The notes: a model not told the origin generated them from the letters alone. A stretch of 64,000 bases of DNA from Trichodelitschia bisporula (GCA_010356995.1 ML996707.1:452680-516679); one strand, 5' to 3'; positions 1 to 11,907 are shown, numbered from the stretch's first letter. Numbers and translations are program-made.

Positions 1-775
1 GGGCAAGTCTTACCCCTTCGCCAGCTGGATCCCGGCTTGGACAGTTGCGGCCGCGCTGCCGACGCTGGCGACGTGGCGCGGAATGGGCGGGACTTTTTGC
101 GCGGGTGGAAGCGGAGTCCAGCGCGGGGAGGTGCGAGACGTGGCGTTGGTTGTGCGAGGCGTGGTTCTCGATGAGGTCGCGAGCGTGGTGAGTCCCCGGT
201 CTGCGGATGTGGATGTCATTTCTTGGATCAACGGCCTGCGCAAAGCGGTCCTGGATCTGCGTTCCTACCCCTCGGGCGAGAGCCGCGCGGATGTGGCGCG
301 TGCATTGCCGATTGGCGCGGCGGCGGGGCCGGTGGTTGAGCCTCCGGCTGGGAAGGTGCCGGGCATTCTTACGGGGACAGCATCGGCAGGATGGGCATCG
401 TGGCCGAAAGACTACACGAAATTGGTGGAGCGGGCGGGTGTTGGAAGTGTTGGGGATATGGTTTCGTTCCTCAAGCGGCCACCGGCGGAGCGTGAGGTCG
501 TGTGGAATTATTGGCAGACTGCCGGGGCGTTTGAGGGAAGGTTTGGGAGCGCTGGGGCAGTGGGTGCTGTACTGGGGAAAGGATGGGTGGGAGTTCTCAA
601 TGCGGGAGTTGAGAAGGGAGATCAAGTTGTATTGCTTGAGGGAGCGGCGTGTCCGCTTGTACTGCGGGGGGAGGGGGAGAGCTGGAGAGTGGTTGGGGAG
701 GGGTACGTGCATGGAATTATGTATGGGGAGCGATGGGAGAAAGAGAAGGGTGGGAGGGAGTTTGTGCTTGTTTGA
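1..775 (+). CDS. Heterokaryon-incompatibility (HET) protein, C-terminal part
   Basis: Open reading frame that is already open at the window's first base (frame 2) and ends with TGA at 773-775; the N-terminus and any HET domain lie off the left edge. The visible part has the C-terminal signature of fungal HET proteins: an ASWIPAWT-like tryptophan motif near the start (comparable to PSWVPDWS in the family), a predicted beta-rich middle, then CPLVLRGEGESWRVVGEGYVH followed by GIMYGE. That last stretch is the usual end of these proteins, where a small hydrophobic motif precedes a V-H-G-I-M-x-G-E box. HET proteins trigger cell death when genetically different hyphae fuse. The ATG at 83 is internal, not the start. 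Family assignment comes from motif recognition; the allele specificity and partner are unknown. Confidence 0.75.
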   Translation, partial: GKSYPFASWIPAWTVAAALPTLATWRGMGGTFCAGGSGVQRGEVRDVALVVRGVVLDEVASVVSPRSADVDVISWINGLRKAVLDLRSYPSGESRADVARALPIGAAAGPVVEPPAGKVPGILTGTASAGWASWPKDYTKLVERAGVGSVGDMVSFLKRPPAEREVVWNYWQTAGAFEGRFGSAGAVGAVLGKGWVGVLNAGVEKGDQVVLLEGAACPLVLRGEGESWRVVGEGYVHGIMYGERWEKEKGGREFVLV

Positions 776-2766
776 TGCTATGGGTTAGGTGCAGTGTCCT
801 GGATAGCGGTTGGGCTGGGGAGGGTGTCGGCGTTGCAGAACTCGGCGTTGCCGAAGGCGCATTGCAGAACTTGGGCTTGGAAGGCTGAAGTTGGGTATGC
901 AGGCATATTGGGATCGGAACATGGGGCGTGACGGCATCGCGGAGTTTGGCCGATGCTACGGTATTGGATACCTGGACATCTTGGGTTCTACCCCGCTTCT
1001 CCGGCCCAGCAAGTGCGGGATGCGCAACCAGCATTATATCCCGCCAAGGGATGAGGTTGGAGCGAGCGTGCCTGCGTGCATCTGCAGGATCCTGCATTGC
1101 AAAGTGTTGGGCGAGGGCTGAATCGGGCGAGGCTGAAGAAGGCGGAAAGAAGACGGTGGTTGGACGAGGGGTGCATTGGCGGCACGGTCACGGCATGAAC
1201 TAGTAGCTAGTTCTACGGTAGTTCTAGGAGCCTGAGCCGCGGCTTCTCGGGCCTTGGGACTTGGCTAGGCTCGGACACGGGGGTACCGGTACTCGTTCCA
1301 TCAGCCCTGGGATGTGGTGTTTTCTCCGGCTTCACGGAGAGATGAGGAGAGGGGAGGAGGGAAGTGGATGCGATTTAGGTGGGCTCAGCCGGAGGTCACG
1401 AGTAGATGTTGGACAAGCGCATCAGATACTGTACTCTGCACGAGGCGAAACGAGGGTACAGCGGGCTCGAGCGCGATAGCATGTGTGATAAGAGCCCTTT
1501 CCGTGGCGGGAGTGTCGGGTAATTTCACGGCCACTTTCACGAGACGCCGATGGACGTATGCCGAGCCCCACTCACCTCTTCCCACCTGCCGATGCCGGTG
1601 GAGACGTGGACACTGGCGTCGGGATTCGGGAAAGAGGAGGAACGGGAACAAACTACGGGTCATTTTTTGACTGGAGAGTTGGAATTTCGGTGGGGCCGTG
1701 GGGCCGTGGATCGAGGGATCGGAGTGTCGCGTGCGGTTCTACCTAGGGTGGTTCCCCAGATTTAAATGCGAACGGCTCAAGGCCGTTGGCATGTGAAAGT
1801 ACATACCGGGAGAAGGCTGAGAGGGACAAAGGGCCAAAAAAGTCATGGCCGCTCTGCCTAGGTGTCTTTGCGGACGGAGCGGCTGCGACTTCGGATGGCC
1901 CCAAGACCCCGAGGCTTGCTGCAGGTTGGGTGTTCATCCTCTGATAATGACGACCCCGCATGGCCGAGAAGTGCCGACTGGCGGGTCGACGAGCAGAAGA
2001 TTGGAGATTTTGAGATGAGATGAGACAAGATGATATGCCAGATGGCTGGCCGCCGATGTGCATCTCGTATGGATGTATGGATCCAATTGATGCTCTGAAG
2101 ATCCTGCTGGATACCGCGTACCGGTACAGTAACCCATCCGGGGAAATGGGCGATTCTCTCGTGGACACATGTCGAAAGGCCTAGGCTCAAGCTTCGGCGA
2201 ACAGCAAGGCAAAAGGCGTGACGACGATAAATGGGCGTAGATTGTCTACGGTTCTGCTAATGGAGCGCTGGAAGCGGGAAGGGGTCGGGGTCAGTGGTTA
2301 GCGTTCTTCTTTGATGCTCTGCCGAGCTAGGATTCCCCAGTGTGCGCACCGACCCTTCCCAACAGTTTTTTTTTCTTTGGCCAGCAGAAAATCAACCGAA
2401 GACGCGCTGAAAAGCTGTTGAACCGAGACAAGAGATCACTATATGTGCCGGACGGATGGAGAGGTCGTGCGGATAGCGAAGAGAAAGAAAAGGGCTAGTT
2501 GGTCTGCAGCGGAAAGGCTACGTGTAGTGTCCACTTTACCTTCTCGTGTATATACAAGTGACGACCACATCGAGGCACGCGAGAGACTTTTGTTGTACGT
2601 TGAACAGGAAGTGACGAGAAGAGCCTCTCCCTCGTTCTACAGATCTCGTGACCTGGCGCTTGGTGAAGAGTTTGCCAAGAAGCGCTGCACGTCATAGCTA
2701 CGCCCCCAGTTGGTAAGGTACCTTTTCAACAACCTTTTCCCACCAACATCCTCACATCCTCACTCA

Positions 2767-2805
<39 letters not shown>

Positions 2806-3054
2806 TGTTTCCGATTTGCGTCCTGCCTGTTGGCCCGCTTGTACGGCTGATACCAGAGTCTTCGGTGCGCCTCTGCGTCCAATCCCTTCGAGAAGGCGGC
2901 AAGAAAAGCTCCGTGTCAAAGCTTAGCCCGTGGTAGCTTTCTTCCAACGACCTACAAAAAAAAAGCAAACACCCCGCTCGCGCAATAAAACCTCCCGCTT
3001 TCGAAGTCTACAGCTTCTTCGTCTGCTCTCACAACTCCCTACAACACCACGGCT
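776..3054. other. Intergenic region, HET gene to elongase gene
   Basis: About 2.3 kb with only short, overlapping, compositionally unconvincing frames. The last 300 bases are CT-rich and contain a TC microsatellite, as expected for the promoter and leader of the elongase gene. The 84-codon frame at 2443-2697 shows no recognisable family. I see no tRNA. Confidence 0.5.
2769..2803. repeat. (TC)n microsatellite in the elongase promoter/leader
   Basis: About 17 uninterrupted TC dinucleotides, roughly 250 bases before the elongase start codon. CT-rich tracts are common just upstream of fungal transcription starts. Confidence 0.9.
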
Positions 3055-5857
3055 ATGTCCGGGCCCAGCCTGACGCTGCGGCTGCCGCCCAGGTGGCTGT
3101 TCGCCTTCCCTCCCGACCCCGTTCCCCTCGCACTGCCGCCGCCGACCGACGCTCGCACCTTCGCCAGCCCGTTCCCCATCGATGCGAAGCTCTTCAACGA
3201 TGCGCTTGATTGGAAGGTGCCTGTCACCATTGGCGCTGTCTATGCGACCACCGCCATCTTCATGAACCGGATCAACCGCGAGCGTGGCAACAAGCCCTGG
3301 GGCTTCTCCAAGACGGCCGCCTTCCACTACTTCGTCCTCGCGCACAACATCTTCCTCGCCGTCTTCTCCGCTCTCACCTTCGTTGGCATGATCCGCGCCC
3401 TCGCACACTCGTGGCCTGGCAACCGCGAGCTGTACATCATCGGCAAGTGGTGGCCGGGCCTGCGCACGCAGAACGGTCTGGCGGGTGCGGCTGATGCGCT
3501 CTGCAAGATGCATGGTCCGCGCGGTATTGGCGATGCGACCTACTACGACCCGCACACTCATACCTGGCTGAACAAGAACCCGAATGTGTTGCTCGCGGCC
3601 AACGGTGCTCCTGAGAACAGCGATGTTGGGCGTCTTTGGAACGAGGGTCTTGCATTCTGGGGCTGGTGGTTCTACCTCTCCAAGTTCTACGAAGTCCTCG
3701 ATACCTTCATCATCTTGGCCAAGGGCAAGCGCAGCTCCACTCTGCAGACATACCACCACACGGGTGCCATGGCGTGCATGTGGGCGGGCATTCGCTACAT
3801 GAGCCCTCCTATCTGGATGTTCTGCTTCTTGAACTCGGGTATTCATGCTATGATGGTAAGTGCAGCGCTCTGCTGTTGTCGCTTCCGGACGCTAATGGCC
3901 CCAGTACACCTACTATACACTCTCGGCGCTTCGCATCAAGGTTCCCCAGCGCATCAAGCGCACGCTGACGACCATGCAAATTTCCCAGTTTCTCATCGGC
4001 ATGACCTTTGCGGGCCTGCATCTCTTCGTCCACTACACCGTTCCCGTTTCGGTGCCGATCACCGTCACCGAGACCATCAGCTCCGCTATCTCGAGCGCTT
4101 CGGCTGCTGTCGCTAGTGTCGCATCTGAGGCCTCGTCGGCTGTTGCTGCGGGCGCCACGGCTGGGCTCATGGACGGTCTTAAGAAGGCGCTTTTCCGCGC
4201 TGCTGGTGAGGAGGGGCTTGCGGAGAACGTTGGGCGTCGCACTCGCGAGCCTGCGTTGAGCCGTCCTTCGAGCATTCCGGGCCACCAGATCCGCAAGCAG
4301 ACCCATATGCACACCGCGTACCAGGAGATTCCGTGCATCGACACGCAGGGACAGGCCTTTGCCGTCTGGCTCAACCTGATCTATCTTGCGCCCTTGACGT
4401 AAGTGTTCCACTGAATTGTTAGAAGACTCACCTAATCGTGTTTAAGCCTGCTCTTCGTCCGCTTCTTCATCCGCTCCTACACGCGTCGTGGCTCTCCCTC
4501 TACCAAGCACCAGACGGACCGCCGCCGCGGACAAAAGGCCATTGCTGATGCCGTGCACGGTGTTGATCGTGAGCTCAAGACTCTCGGCTCTGACGGCGCC
4601 GCTCCCGACTCTGCCCCGAATGGCAAGAAGCACACCAACGGGTCCGCTCAACCGAACGGTCGTCACCACTCGGCGGGAAACGACCAGGCCGCGCATGATG
4701 AGGACGCTCCGCTTTCTCCTACTCTGCACACTCCCCGTCAACCGGAACGCAACGAGGCTCTCGAGGCCCCTCGGAGCAGCTCTTCCTGCAGCGACAAGCG
4801 CCGCGTCAGCTCCACCATCGAGCGCATCGCGCAGACCTTCGCAAAGGGATCCGATGAGGCTGTCCAGGAGGAGCGTCGCGGCAGCGGTTCGGTTCGCGTT
4901 CTGAGGCAGAAGGCGAGCGAGGGCCACGAGAATCTGCGTCGGCGGTTCGAGGAGGGCGCGAAGGCGGTGCAGCCTCGCTCTGAGGACACTATCCGTCGCC
5001 AGGCGAGCTCGAGCTCCATGCGTGGCGCCTCGGCCAAGGATGACGATTCAAAGTTCTCCATGAGCTCGGATGTTATCGATCGTCTGGCGGACCAGGCTGA
5101 GGAGATGGTCAAGCGTGTGAAGCGTGCAGTCGAGACGGAAGTGTCGGTGGACCATGTGGATGATGAGGAGTCCGACGGGGCGGAGCATGAGGCTAGCTCG
5201 GAGTCCGGTGTCCTGGTTAACGGACCGGGGTTCTCGCCTGAGGAGCTTGTGCCTCGCTCGTCCAGCCCGCGCAAATCGCGCATCCCTCTGGCTAAGACGC
5301 GCAGCGCTAGCCCGATGAAGAAGGGCGCGAAGGAGAGTGCGCCGGGTAAGAACGCGGAGGAGCGGACCCAGGATGGAACTACGGACCAGCTGATGACTAA
5401 CGGTAAATCTACCCAGGAGACGAGTCCCGCGTCCCCACGCCCGCGTGCGGCAGCGCGCGGCGCTAGCTCGCGTTCTCTGAACGACGGCGCCAGCAGCGAT
5501 GAATCCCGCGTGGCTGACGACGAGGGTGTGGGCAAGGCGGGGCTGGGGAGTGCGGAGGACAAGAGGGCTGATGATAACGAGCAGGCTTCTTCGACGACGG
5601 ACGGGGACGAGCAGGGTGCGCGGGGGAGGTCGCCGAGCCGTGGGGCTTCAGCGCCGGCGTCGGAGCGGCGGGATGGGTCTGCTGAGGGGGAGGGGTTGAG
5701 TACGGATGATCCGCGCGAGGTGGGGGTTAGTTATGCGGATATGTTGCACAAGGGAGATGCTGAGAAGGAGGAGAAGGGGGAGAAGGAGGGATTGAGTGCG
5801 GATGATCCACGCGACGTGGGCGTTAGCTACGCCAACATGGTGCAGGCGGGAGCTTGA
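3055..5857 (+). CDS. ELO-family fatty-acid elongase with long disordered C-terminal tail
   Basis: Three exons: 3055-3855, 3905-4398, 4447-5857 (introns of 49 and 48 nt, GTAAGT donors); 901 residues. Residues about 50-330 form the multi-pass ELO domain, which carries out the condensing step of very-long-chain or polyunsaturated fatty-acid synthesis in the ER membrane. Visible motifs are KFYEVLDTFII (about 211-221) and the histidine box QTYHH (231-235), then a hydrophobic segment rich in Trp and Met. The box is QxxHH rather than the classical HxxHH, a variant seen in part of the family. After about residue 400 comes some 450 residues of charged, Ser/Arg-rich disorder, about twice the usual elongase length. 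It ends in two copies of an LSxDDPRxVGVSYAxM motif. Start chosen as the first ATG of the frame. Family call is firm; chain-length specificity is unknown. Confidence 0.88.
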
Positions 5858-7110
5858 GCGCGTTCGGTGCGGCTGATGGCTGTGCGGCTGGGGCTTGTGC
5901 GGGGTTGGTTCTGGTGTGGCGCGGAAACCTGTATCTGTATGGCTTTGTGTCTTGTGGTGCATTGGGCATTGGCGAGGGATTGGTACTCGTAGCCTTGCAC
6001 AGCCCGCGTGAGGCAGACTGGAAGGGTGCAAACTTGAGAATGATGAAATGCCTTGCCTATCTTCTTTTGCTGCGATCGTGAGTTTACGCGGGTATCGATC
6101 AGGGCTGGGCGGTCGCGTGTCTGCCTACCTGCCTGTGCCGTGTCGCACCTTCCAGAAGCGCGGGGCGAACCGTGGTTGCACCCAGGGTCGCGGGGGGTGG
6201 TTCCCGCAATGGAAGGCGCGTGGCGCTGTGCATATTTCTCGCTACCGAGCGGCCTCGCGCCCGCAGCCGATGTTCGGCCTCGTGCTGGGGATGCGAATCG
6301 TGCGGCTCCCTTCGCGGGAATCTTCGCGGGAATCCTCAAACGGTGCAACGCTTCCCGTACAGCTGCGCCAGCCGACGGCTGCGGCGCAGTGCCACATTCG
6401 CTTATAGCTGGGGATGGGAGCGATAAACTTGCGCGCGGGGGGATACCGAAATGGTACAAGGCTGAGGCCGGGGGAGCGGGCGGGCACCCAGTTGGTCGCA
6501 GATGAGGCGAGGCGGAGACGGGAATGCTGTTCTGCGTGGGCCTTTTAGACAATGTCCGAAAGGGCAAAAATGATAGCCGAGCGTGGCTGAGGCTGCCGGT
6601 TGCTTCGATTACGTATCGTAAACCCGCAAGATAGGGCGATCAATGGGTATCTCACAAACCGCCCATCTCGGCCAGCATATGTCCCGTAAATTAATGCCGT
6701 TCTTCCCTTTTCCGTCCCATCCCAGTCCATATCTACCATCTACACGTAGCGACCGCGGATGCCATGACCAAAGGAAATGCGATCCAGTCTTATGTCATGT
6801 CTACCGTCTACCCATAAGCGACCGCGGATGCGAAGACCAAAAAGTAATATACAAAGTGACGGCGCTTAAACCAAACGCCTCCAAAGAAAAGGAAGCGGAT
6901 GCGGTGACCAAAGATTTAAACGGGAAAAGCGACCGTTATTCGCTCCAAAGATTCCAAAGACTCCGAAGACTCTGAAGAAAAAGAGGCGCCACGCTAAAAC
7001 ATTCGTATCGACGGGCCGTGCCGAGAGCCTGTCTACCCTTGCTGGCTCTCAGCCGATGGGACATCATCTTTCCCGAAGTCCCCTCCTCCCGCACAATCCT
7101 GCTCGGTGAC
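5858..7110. other. Intergenic region with short degenerate repeats
   Basis: No convincing gene; several frames up to 150 codons overlap on both strands without family resemblance. A 13-base duplication (CTTCGCGGGAATC) lies near 6308-6334, and a set of degenerate GCGACCGCGGATGC repeats is at 6734-6912 (listed separately). It includes the 3' flanks of two convergent genes. Confidence 0.45.
6734..6912. repeat. Degenerate ~40-66 bp repeat, three copies
   Basis: A block reading TACC(A/G)TCTAC, then GCGACCGCGGATGC, then GACCAAA occurs at 6734-6772 and again at 6801-6841. A third, partial copy (GGAAGCGGATGCGGTGACCA) sits near 6890-6911. Spacing is about 66-90 bases. Origin unknown; seen directly in the sequence. 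Confidence 0.6.
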
Positions 7111-8295
7111 CTATCCGTCACCCTCCCCATGCTCTTCATTCCCGGCCGAGTACTCCGGGAAACCAGGTCTCATTTCCTTGCTGCGCAAGTCCGCGGCTCC
7201 CGTATCTCCATTGCCTGCCTGCACAGGCGCTACCTCCCGACTGTTCCACGGTGGAGGGGAACGTCGCCCAGCGGGCGTACCCACATTGGCGCTCATCATC
7301 GATGGCAGGCGCCTGTTGCCCGCACTGTCCATCGCCAAGTTCTCAGACGAAGTAATAGAAGGGGGAAGGGAGGTGAATTGCTCGCCAATGCCCTCGAAGA
7401 TGCTGGCGTCCGGGGAAGAGGCGTGGGGTTGTTCGGAGGGGGGTTCGAGGAAGGTAAAGTGGTTGGTTGAGGGCGGGTGATCTGTTGCGTCGTAATGGTT
7501 CGATCCGTTCGGGTTCGATTGGGAGGGGGAAGTCTGGCCTCGGGACGCGGAGTGTGGGTCGTCGTCGCTGTTCCGGAGGCTGTTTGACGGCTCGGCGCGC
7601 GTGGACCGCGAGCTGAAGCGGCGCAGGAAGTTGCCTGACGGTGCCAGGCCCGTGGGACTTGAGGACGCGGAGTCGCTGTCCTCGCTGGAGGATAGCCGGG
7701 AGGCGTGATTGTGTTGCTCTGGCCGTTGGGCCTGGCACGGGCAGTCCTGAGTGCAGGGGCAGCAGGGGCAGCCATTGGCGGGAGCGTTGCCGGTACGGGC
7801 CGGGCAGACACGCGGTGCTGGGCCATTGTCATCGAGTTGACTGGGTGCGGAATCCTCGGACTCGCGATGGGTGTTTGGGTTGGCCTGAAAGGGCGTTCCT
7901 GGGGTTACAGGTGGGGTGTTTTCTGGTTCTGCTGCTGGAGGTGCGGGTCGACGGTGGAATCCTTTTGCGCCTTTGAAGAATCTTGCGATGGTCTTAAGGT
8001 GGAGCACTTTGAGGAAGAGCTCTTTTGGTCGCGACATTTTTTGGACGATCTTGAAGATTGTCGCTTCGCAGTACTGGCAGCGGGCGAAGCAGATGAGGGG
8101 ACCGACTATGGGACTAATGAAGGAGCTCTGGTAGCGGAAGTGGAAGGTATCCTGTGTGTTGCTGGTATGGCAGGCGGGACACTCCGGTTTGCAAAGAGTC
8201 CAGAGGGTGAAGGGAGCGGGTGCGGAAGCGGTGCTTGGTGGGCCATGATGAGTGAGGGGTTCGGAGCGGCGCTCTTGGCTAAATCGGCCAGACAT
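7111..8295 (-). CDS. Hypothetical protein with zinc-ribbon-like N-terminus and Cys-rich motif
   Basis: Uninterrupted 394-codon frame, by far the longest in the region, starting at ATG 8295. Residues about 36-80 contain CPECPACH followed some 33 residues later by CQYC, a spacing that could bind zinc. Between them is a hydrophobic stretch (SSFISPIVGPLICFA). Near residue 165 is a striking CPCCPCTQDCPC cluster. The rest is Ser/Pro/Asn-rich and probably disordered. I do not recognise the family. Reality is supported by length and by the paired cysteine motifs, but no homology was checked. The opposite-strand frames over the same bases are judged to be shadows. Confidence 0.5.
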   Translation of the reverse strand: MSGRFSQERRSEPLTHHGPPSTASAPAPFTLWTLCKPECPACHTSNTQDTFHFRYQSSFISPIVGPLICFARCQYCEATIFKIVQKMSRPKELFLKVLHLKTIARFFKGAKGFHRRPAPPAAEPENTPPVTPGTPFQANPNTHRESEDSAPSQLDDNGPAPRVCPARTGNAPANGCPCCPCTQDCPCQAQRPEQHNHASRLSSSEDSDSASSSPTGLAPSGNFLRRFSSRSTRAEPSNSLRNSDDDPHSASRGQTSPSQSNPNGSNHYDATDHPPSTNHFTFLEPPSEQPHASSPDASIFEGIGEQFTSLPPSITSSENLAMDSAGNRRLPSMMSANVGTPAGRRSPPPWNSREVAPVQAGNGDTGAADLRSKEMRPGFPEYSAGNEEHGEGDG

Positions 8296-11200
8296 AGTTC
8301 GGTGAGGAATGTGGATGTGGGCGGTGATTCGAGAAGAATTCTAATTGTGGGGATGAGGCGCTTGGAATGGAGGCAATGAGGCGCCAAAATTTGATATGGA
8401 GGCGGCAAGGTTGTTGCGTCTCCTTAATGTCTAGCAGGCTGGTAGTTAGGACGGCGACCCCAAAAGGGCCCCTCAACAGAGAGATCCTAGATGGACGTCC
8501 AGGGAAGGCGATTCAAAAGCTTTCCTCGTGGAGGATGAAGTTCGGTGAGGTATGCAAATATGCCTGTGGATCTCGCGATGCCGAAGTATAGAGGAGGACC
8601 ACTGAGCTGGAGAGAGCGTAAGCCAATTTATGTCCAGGCAGTCGGATAGGAAAAACTTTGAGGCTAACATACAAGACCGAGGGTGGGGCTTATCTTTGTA
8701 CTGAACAACCGCTTTCCGCAGCAGCTAAGCGGTGAGAAGTACATCCGGCAGCCTGGGAACTTGTGCGTGCACAGCCCTTCTTCAGCCTGACGCTATAGCC
8801 AATTTCGATGCCACCATTAATTTGCAGCAGATGGAAGGACTGAACATCCCCAAGACATAACGACCAGAAGACCGTGATGATGCCAGCAGGTTGTTGTGTG
8901 ATGCCAGCTTCAGCGAGCCATCTCCTCATGACAGACTGGAACTTAGCAAGGCTGCATCTTCAAGCATACCCCTTGTTTATGATCGATTGAGTCGTTGTCT
9001 GGTTTTCCCGCAGCTGTTATCAAATGCTGTTGGAGTCATGTAGGAATAAATGGGATGTTGGAGACCATGACAAAGGCAAGGAATCGAGATCGATGATGGG
9101 CATTTGAAGCGGGAAAACACACTGTCGGTGGACTCCCTCGATCGAGTTCAAAACCCAGCGAACTCAGCCCTGGAATGAACGAGGCTCACAATGAGGCTAT
9201 GCTAAGAGTAACGACTTTGAGGCTTTACGAAGCCACAAACCAGTCATGCGCTAGGAGGGCGGTGGACAGGCCAACCGAAATCTGTTTAATGGAACAGCGA
9301 AGCCTGGCTCTCACAGCTACAGAAGTCAGAAACACGATCGTCAAGTAGCATCTTTGAGATGCTGTGAAGGACTACCAAGGTAGAGAAGTTGAGGTACAGG
9401 AGTGATGTCAGTCAAGCGCTGAGAAACCTCTTTCCAGATATGGCTTAGCGGTTCAGGCATACTTCATTGATTCTGCAAACCTGAATATTTCGAATCGTCC
9501 TCGGCCGCTCTTGCGCCCACCTTCCAAGGCTGCGGCCTCATGCGAGAATAGCGCTTCACTTTGTCGCTGTGAAAGAAGGCTACCTGTATACCGTAGATTG
9601 CTGCTAAGAGCGTCCCTAATTGGCCGCCGAAGAAAATGCCAGCCGGATGGGTATCGGAAATCAATCCTTAATGGTACCGGTCGGAACGTCTTGATATGGA
9701 GCGGCGAACAGCCGGAGCTCGCCGCCAACCGCTCAGGGATGCCGACCATGTTCAAATAATCCCGAAGCCGTTTTGACGCCCGACGCTGAAGCGGAAATGT
9801 CGCCGCTCTCCTTTCGGGCACCGTGTGGCTTAAAGTGCCCCATGAATTTACCCGCATACCCGGGCTCTATTTGCATATCAGCTGAGATAAAATGACTTGG
9901 CTGAGCCTTACTGTAGTACAAGACACTGAGCAGTGACCGCTTGTTCCCATACTCCAGCCCTTTTGTACCTCAGATGTGTGCTATTCCAACTGAACTTCCG
10001 TAAGAGCGAAAGACGGAGTCGACCGTGTTCGTTCACCGACTCATGGCACCATAGAATGCCATCCCATATTGTAACATCGCTGACTTGCCATAGATTGCGA
10101 TGACAAAGCTTTGTAAAAGGGCGTGGTTGATGTCCAACATCATGACACGCCCTCGCCGTCCGTCTTGAGACGGTCAGAAAAAGTGTGAAGGTCCTGAGAG
10201 CAACCGAAGAAGCATCCCGGCGGAGATCCTTTTAAATCATGGACCATTCCGTCGGTCACACTCCGTGATGTCAGCATATCCATGGAGTTGTTAACCATGA
10301 CCGAGAATAGATGAAAGGTGGGTGTGGAGAGACAGCTCATGAAGAAAACTTGTCCGATCAGTTCAGGATCTAAGCATTTTCGTGGGCAGACTTACCATGG
10401 TGCACCTGCAATATCGAGCTCCAGCGTCCTCGGCATACGATGTGGGATCAAGCTTCTGTCAGGATCCCTTGCCTGCAGGACCAGACGCAGACGGCAGCGC
10501 TCGCTTTAACGGTGGTCGCTCCACCGGCGAAGCAAACGCACATCGCAGAGTCCGCATGGCGATTTGCGTAATCAAGTAACCGAAGGCAGCCGCAGTGCTC
10601 GTACTCTTTGCCGCATTACAAGTTCTGCCAGACATGGGACAAGTGTGTCTCTGTGGTAACAAGTAGTGTCAAGAAGTTATTTCGAGGGATACATCGGTGA
10701 CGGGGCAAGTTCGCGGACGTTGGACTTTGAGCTGGAGGCAATGAAACGTTTTAGTGGCAACCTCCAAATGCTACGAGTATCGGAGGTAACGGTTCTCGAG
10801 AGGCAAAGACGTCAAGTTAGCGTCCTTCGTATTCGAAGTCTCCGTGGATGGTACTGTGACATTTCGGAGGGTATATCATCGGCTGCCTAAGAATAGGCTC
10901 ATCTTTAATCACGAGTACGCAACTACTCGCCCAGCAGCCATGTTCCCTCCCGCAAATCTCGACCAACGACCAACCAGAAGCGCCGATTCCTTTCCACGCC
11001 CCAAACATGTCAGCTCAACTGGCGATCAATATTGATTTTTTGCGTATTGGTCCACGAGAGCAGCTGGTCGTGGCAAGCGACGTCGAATGACATTCGGTGA
11101 TGACAAACCGTAGACTGCGGTCAAGATCGTGGTTCGTGGCAAGTCGATTGTTCAGCTTTCAGCTTTCAGCTTGCTGGAAACCGGAACTCAGCCTTGGAAG

Positions 11201-11314
11201 GGTACGGTACTATGGAGTATATTAAGTCAGGTCACAGGCGCCTTTTCGAAGCTGAAATCAGCCTCCGCTTCGACATTCAAAAGATTCAGAAAGGATAAAC
11301 CTCAATCCACAAAC
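8296..11314. other. Gene-poor 3 kb region
   Basis: No complete gene could be supported. Minus-strand frames at 9464-9664 and 9736-9900 look weakly protein-like (a hydrophobic GTLLAAIYGIQVAFF segment followed by a charged tail and stop) and may be remnants of a decayed gene; see findings. The final 200 bases are the promoter and leader of the secreted-protein gene. Confidence 0.4.
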
Positions 11315-11907
11315 ATGCCAACCAACTTCGATATGGCAGGAATCAAGATCGCCGCTCTGCTGCTGCCGTTTCTTCTCGCGCCAACTCTGGCCTCGCCCAC
11401 TGGAAGCCCTCGGCATGCAACCTTCACGCTGAGCAACATCAATTACAACTCTTCCATGATATACTCTACGCCGGCCCACCTTGCCGTCTCAGAAGGATAC
11501 ATCGACTTTGATCTGGAAAACAGCGCCGTCCCCTACACCGCGCATTGCAGCGCATACAGCTCCCGGGGATTCGGCTTCTTTTTTGGCGACCAAGTCTATC
11601 AATGCACCGTCCCGGCAGGTAGTGCTAGCTTCACCTTCTCCCAGCCGGACGGCGTATTTAATGTGAACGAGACTTGGACACAGGAACACGGGCACCGGAG
11701 GTACGTAGTGCAGTTTCCGAGGCTTAGGCGCCACTCACACTTCGCAGTCAAGATTACCTGGGCACGGGGTCGGGCAGCATCACCCTCGATTGCTCGACGG
11801 TTGTGTACACAAACCCCAACTGGACTATTGGTGACATCTACAGCACCACGACGGAGACGTGCCAACCCGGCGAGTTGACCATCAAGCCGACTGTTGTTCG
11901 CGTGTAA
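11315..11907 (+). CDS. Small secreted AA1-like (AltA1-like) protein
   Basis: Two exons, 11315-11700 and 11748-11907 (47-nt intron, GTACGT donor, CGCAG acceptor); 181 residues. The start is either ATG 11315 or ATG 11333. Both give a signal peptide around IKIAALLLPFLLAPTLAS, so the protein is secreted. The mature part matches the small-secreted-protein pattern of the AA1-like family: a beta-strand start (FTLSNINYNSSMIYST), four cysteines (AHC, VYQC, LDC, TETC) that could form two disulfides, a VNETW motif, and a closing NPNWTIGDIYST segment. Such proteins are known from plant-associated Dothideomycetes and relatives, some as allergens or effectors; their biochemical role is largely unknown. The in-frame sequence upstream to 11129 is likely leader. 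Confidence 0.68.

Noticed and set aside
2443-2697. 84-codon plus-strand frame
   Set aside because: No motif and no plausible neighbours; the antisense strand has a similar frame.
4738-5562. 274-codon minus-strand frame over the elongase tail
   Set aside because: Antisense shadow of the Ser/Arg-rich tail; no motif.
11129-11314. 62-residue N-terminal extension of the AA1-like protein
   Set aside because: The signal peptide must be N-terminal; the extension has no hydrophobic start and overlaps the likely leader.
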